Assembly: GCA_027011835.1 (NCBI GenBank) | Contig: JALUZN010000059.1 | Span: 1 to 40,508 of the forward strand | DNA: 40,508 nt | Reading direction: 5' to 3' | DNA from: Draconibacterium sp. | Lineage (GTDB): Bacteria; Bacteroidota; Bacteroidia; Bacteroidales; Prolixibacteraceae | In this document: positions 39,138 through 40,508 of the stretch, in pieces | Position numbering within the stretch: the stretch's first letter is position 1 | Layout: every line of letters begins with the position of its first letter | The notes under the pieces: model-generated | Told to the model about the DNA's origin: nothing | Databases searched by the model: none | The model's input: only the letters and a program-made list of their open reading frames with translations | Program-made: the position numbers and the translations under genes

Positions 39138-40388
39138 TTATTTCGGACGAATCTGTCCGCTGCCTTCAATTATCCATTTGTAGCTGGTGAGCTCTTCGAG
39201 TGCCATTGGCCCGCGGGCGTGTAGCTTTTGTGTGCTGATACCGATTTCGGCTCCCAGTCCGAATTGTGCACCATCGGTAAATGCGGTCGATGCGTTGGAG
39301 TAAATCGACGATGCATCGATTACTTTTCGGAATGTGTTAATTCGTCCGGCATCTTCCGTTACAATTGCCTCGCTGTGTTTCGAGCTGTACTGGTTGATAT
39401 GCGAAATGGCTTCGTCGAAAGAAGAGACGGTTTTAATTGCCATTTTCATCGATAAAAATTCTGTTCCGAACGACTCTTCGGTTGCAGGGAAAAGCAGCTC
39501 GCCGGGATAAATGTCTTTTATTTTTTCGAACGATTTTTCGTCGGCATAAATTACCACTTCTTGCGTGGCAAGTTTTTTGGCAAACTCCGGTAAATCATTT
39601 AACCGGCTTTCGTGAATAACAAAACAGTCGAGTGCATTACAAACCGAAACGCGGCGTGTTTTTGCATTGAAAACAATTTCAACCCCTTTATTCAGGTCGC
39701 CAAATTCGTCGAAATAGGTGTGACAAATTCCCGCTCCGGTTTCAATTACCGGAATGGTTGCATTCTCGCGCACATAATTAATTAACCCCTGACTTCCGCG
39801 TGGAATTACAAGGTCGATGTATTTATTGGCGCGCAACATTTCGTCGGTCTCTTCGCGGCCTGCCGGAAGAAGTGTTACCGTATTTTCGTCGATATTAAAT
39901 TTTCGCAATACATTTTGAATGATGGAAACAATTGCCTTGTTCGAGTTAATTGCATCGCTGCCACCCTTTAAAACACAGGCATTCCCCGATTTTAAATTGA
40001 GAGCAAAAACGTCGAATGTTACATTTGGCCGTGCTTCGTAAATAATTCCAATTACGCCGAACGGTACCGTAACTTTGTTTATTTTTAGTCCGTTTGGTCG
40101 AATTGTCTCTTTCAGTATTTTCCCAACGGGGCTCTCTAAACGGGCAACATTTTCAATGTCGGCGGCAATCCCTTCAATTCGTTCTCCGGTAAGTTTTAAC
40201 CGGTCGAATTTCGGGTCGGCAGCATCCATTCTGTCTAAATCTTTTTGGTTCTCAGCAAGAATAAAACTGCTGTTTTTTCGTGCTTCGTTTGCCAAATCGA
40301 GCAGTACTTCCTGCACTTTTGTATCTTCAATTAAGTTTAATTTTCGCGATGCTGCGAGTACATCTTGTAGCTGTTTTTCAATCTTCAT
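39138..40388 (-). CDS. proA: Glutamate-5-semialdehyde dehydrogenase (gamma-glutamyl phosphate reductase)
   Basis: ProA reduces gamma-glutamyl phosphate to glutamate semialdehyde in proline synthesis. The 416-residue enzyme has the NADPH-binding segment PFGVIGIIYEARPNVTFDVF and the substrate loop LPAGREETDEML. The catalytic cysteine is C250 in RRVSVCNALDCFVIH, and the late signature is AEIGISTQKLHARGPMALEE. Length is normal. Downstream lie the toxin-antitoxin pair and argF'; upstream is the end of another gene. Confidence 0.96.
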   Translation of the reverse strand: MKIEKQLQDVLAASRKLNLIEDTKVQEVLLDLANEARKNSSFILAENQKDLDRMDAADPKFDRLKLTGERIEGIAADIENVARLESPVGKILKETIRPNGLKINKVTVPFGVIGIIYEARPNVTFDVFALNLKSGNACVLKGGSDAINSNKAIVSIIQNVLRKFNIDENTVTLLPAGREETDEMLRANKYIDLVIPRGSQGLINYVRENATIPVIETGAGICHTYFDEFGDLNKGVEIVFNAKTRRVSVCNALDCFVIHESRLNDLPEFAKKLATQEVVIYADEKSFEKIKDIYPGELLFPATEESFGTEFLSMKMAIKTVSSFDEAISHINQYSSKHSEAIVTEDAGRINTFRKVIDASSIYSNASTAFTDGAQFGLGAEIGISTQKLHARGPMALEELTSYKWIIEGSGQIRPK

Positions 40389-40430
40389 TTTATTTATTTT
40401 CTTGAATCATAAAAGAATTAATAGAACACA

Positions 40431-40508
40431 TTAGCTTTTATTTTCGAGATATAAAAAATCGTAATGCACCAGTGGTTTTTGTTTGTCCGATTTCATTTCG
40501 GCCTCAAC
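40431..40508 (-). CDS. C-terminal end of an unidentified gene
   Basis: The last 25 codons of a minus-strand gene cut by the window edge (ending KPLVHYDFLYLENKS and TAA). It stops 43 bases before proA. By gene order in Bacteroidota it could be proB, but 25 residues are too few to recognise and I do not claim it. Confidence 0.4.
   Translation of the reverse strand, partial: VEAEMKSDKQKPLVHYDFLYLENKS

Overview
The window reads as a chromosomal segment of a Bacteroidota, most likely a marine Bacteroidia of the Marinilabiliales/Prolixibacteraceae type (inference). Seen: A+T-rich DNA; two secreted proteins ending in type IX secretion (T9SS) sorting tails; TAnnTTTG -7 boxes; a transcarbamylase with the succinyl-ornithine signature of Bacteroides (Pro90); a fused E1 alpha/beta dehydrogenase; and REP-like repeats in many gaps. 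No rRNA, tRNA, CRISPR array, phage or complete insertion sequence was recognised.

Layout. 1-320: repeats plus a promoter leaving the left edge. 321-6640 (minus): a compact run CBM9-like protein - T9SS subtilase - xseA - xseB - DUF2007 - deoC - chorismatase/RidA-like protein. 6742-9865: WalJ-like metallo-hydrolase (+), aspartate kinase (-), secreted DUF302-like protein (+). 9866-14330: a repeat-rich, gene-poor zone with an esterase, a DUF2752/CD225 membrane pair and a GIY-YIG nuclease sitting between two inverted-end repeats. 14331-19022: fused E1 and E2 of a 2-oxoacid dehydrogenase complex (-), divergent from a HutC-type GntR regulator (+) with a perfect palindrome in the shared promoter region. 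19269-21836: large secreted DUF3160 protein with a T9SS tail.

22108-33535 (minus): a metal-resistance island. In transcription order: an HMA-AraC fusion regulator, a Fur-family regulator, a Fur-type box over a promoter, a GDCCVxC protein, an HMA-CDF transporter, an HYC_CC_PP protein, a DUF302 protein, CusA-type RND pump, TolC-type channel, CusB-type adaptor with heavy-metal-binding and DUF3347 domains, and two HMA chaperones. Together these would sense copper/zinc-type metals and move them from cytoplasm and periplasm to the outside.

33629-40508: a MORN/YwqK-type protein (+), then histidine genes hisA-hisF-hisIE (interrupted by a four-helix-bundle gene), the succinylornithine transcarbamylase, a ParE-type toxin-antitoxin pair, proA and the end of one more gene, all on the minus strand. 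The his, pro and arg genes form an amino-acid biosynthesis block in which small accessory genes and repeats have settled.

The strongest unexplained signals are (1) a double-hairpin repeat whose core modules are swapped between copies while the scaffold stays, (2) palindromes that keep a 9-2-9 geometry but differ in sequence, (3) the GIY-YIG gene bracketed by inverted-end repeats, (4) a G+C-rich branched element at 12371-12483, and (5) the HMA-AraC/Fur/GDCCVxC/CDF regulatory module.
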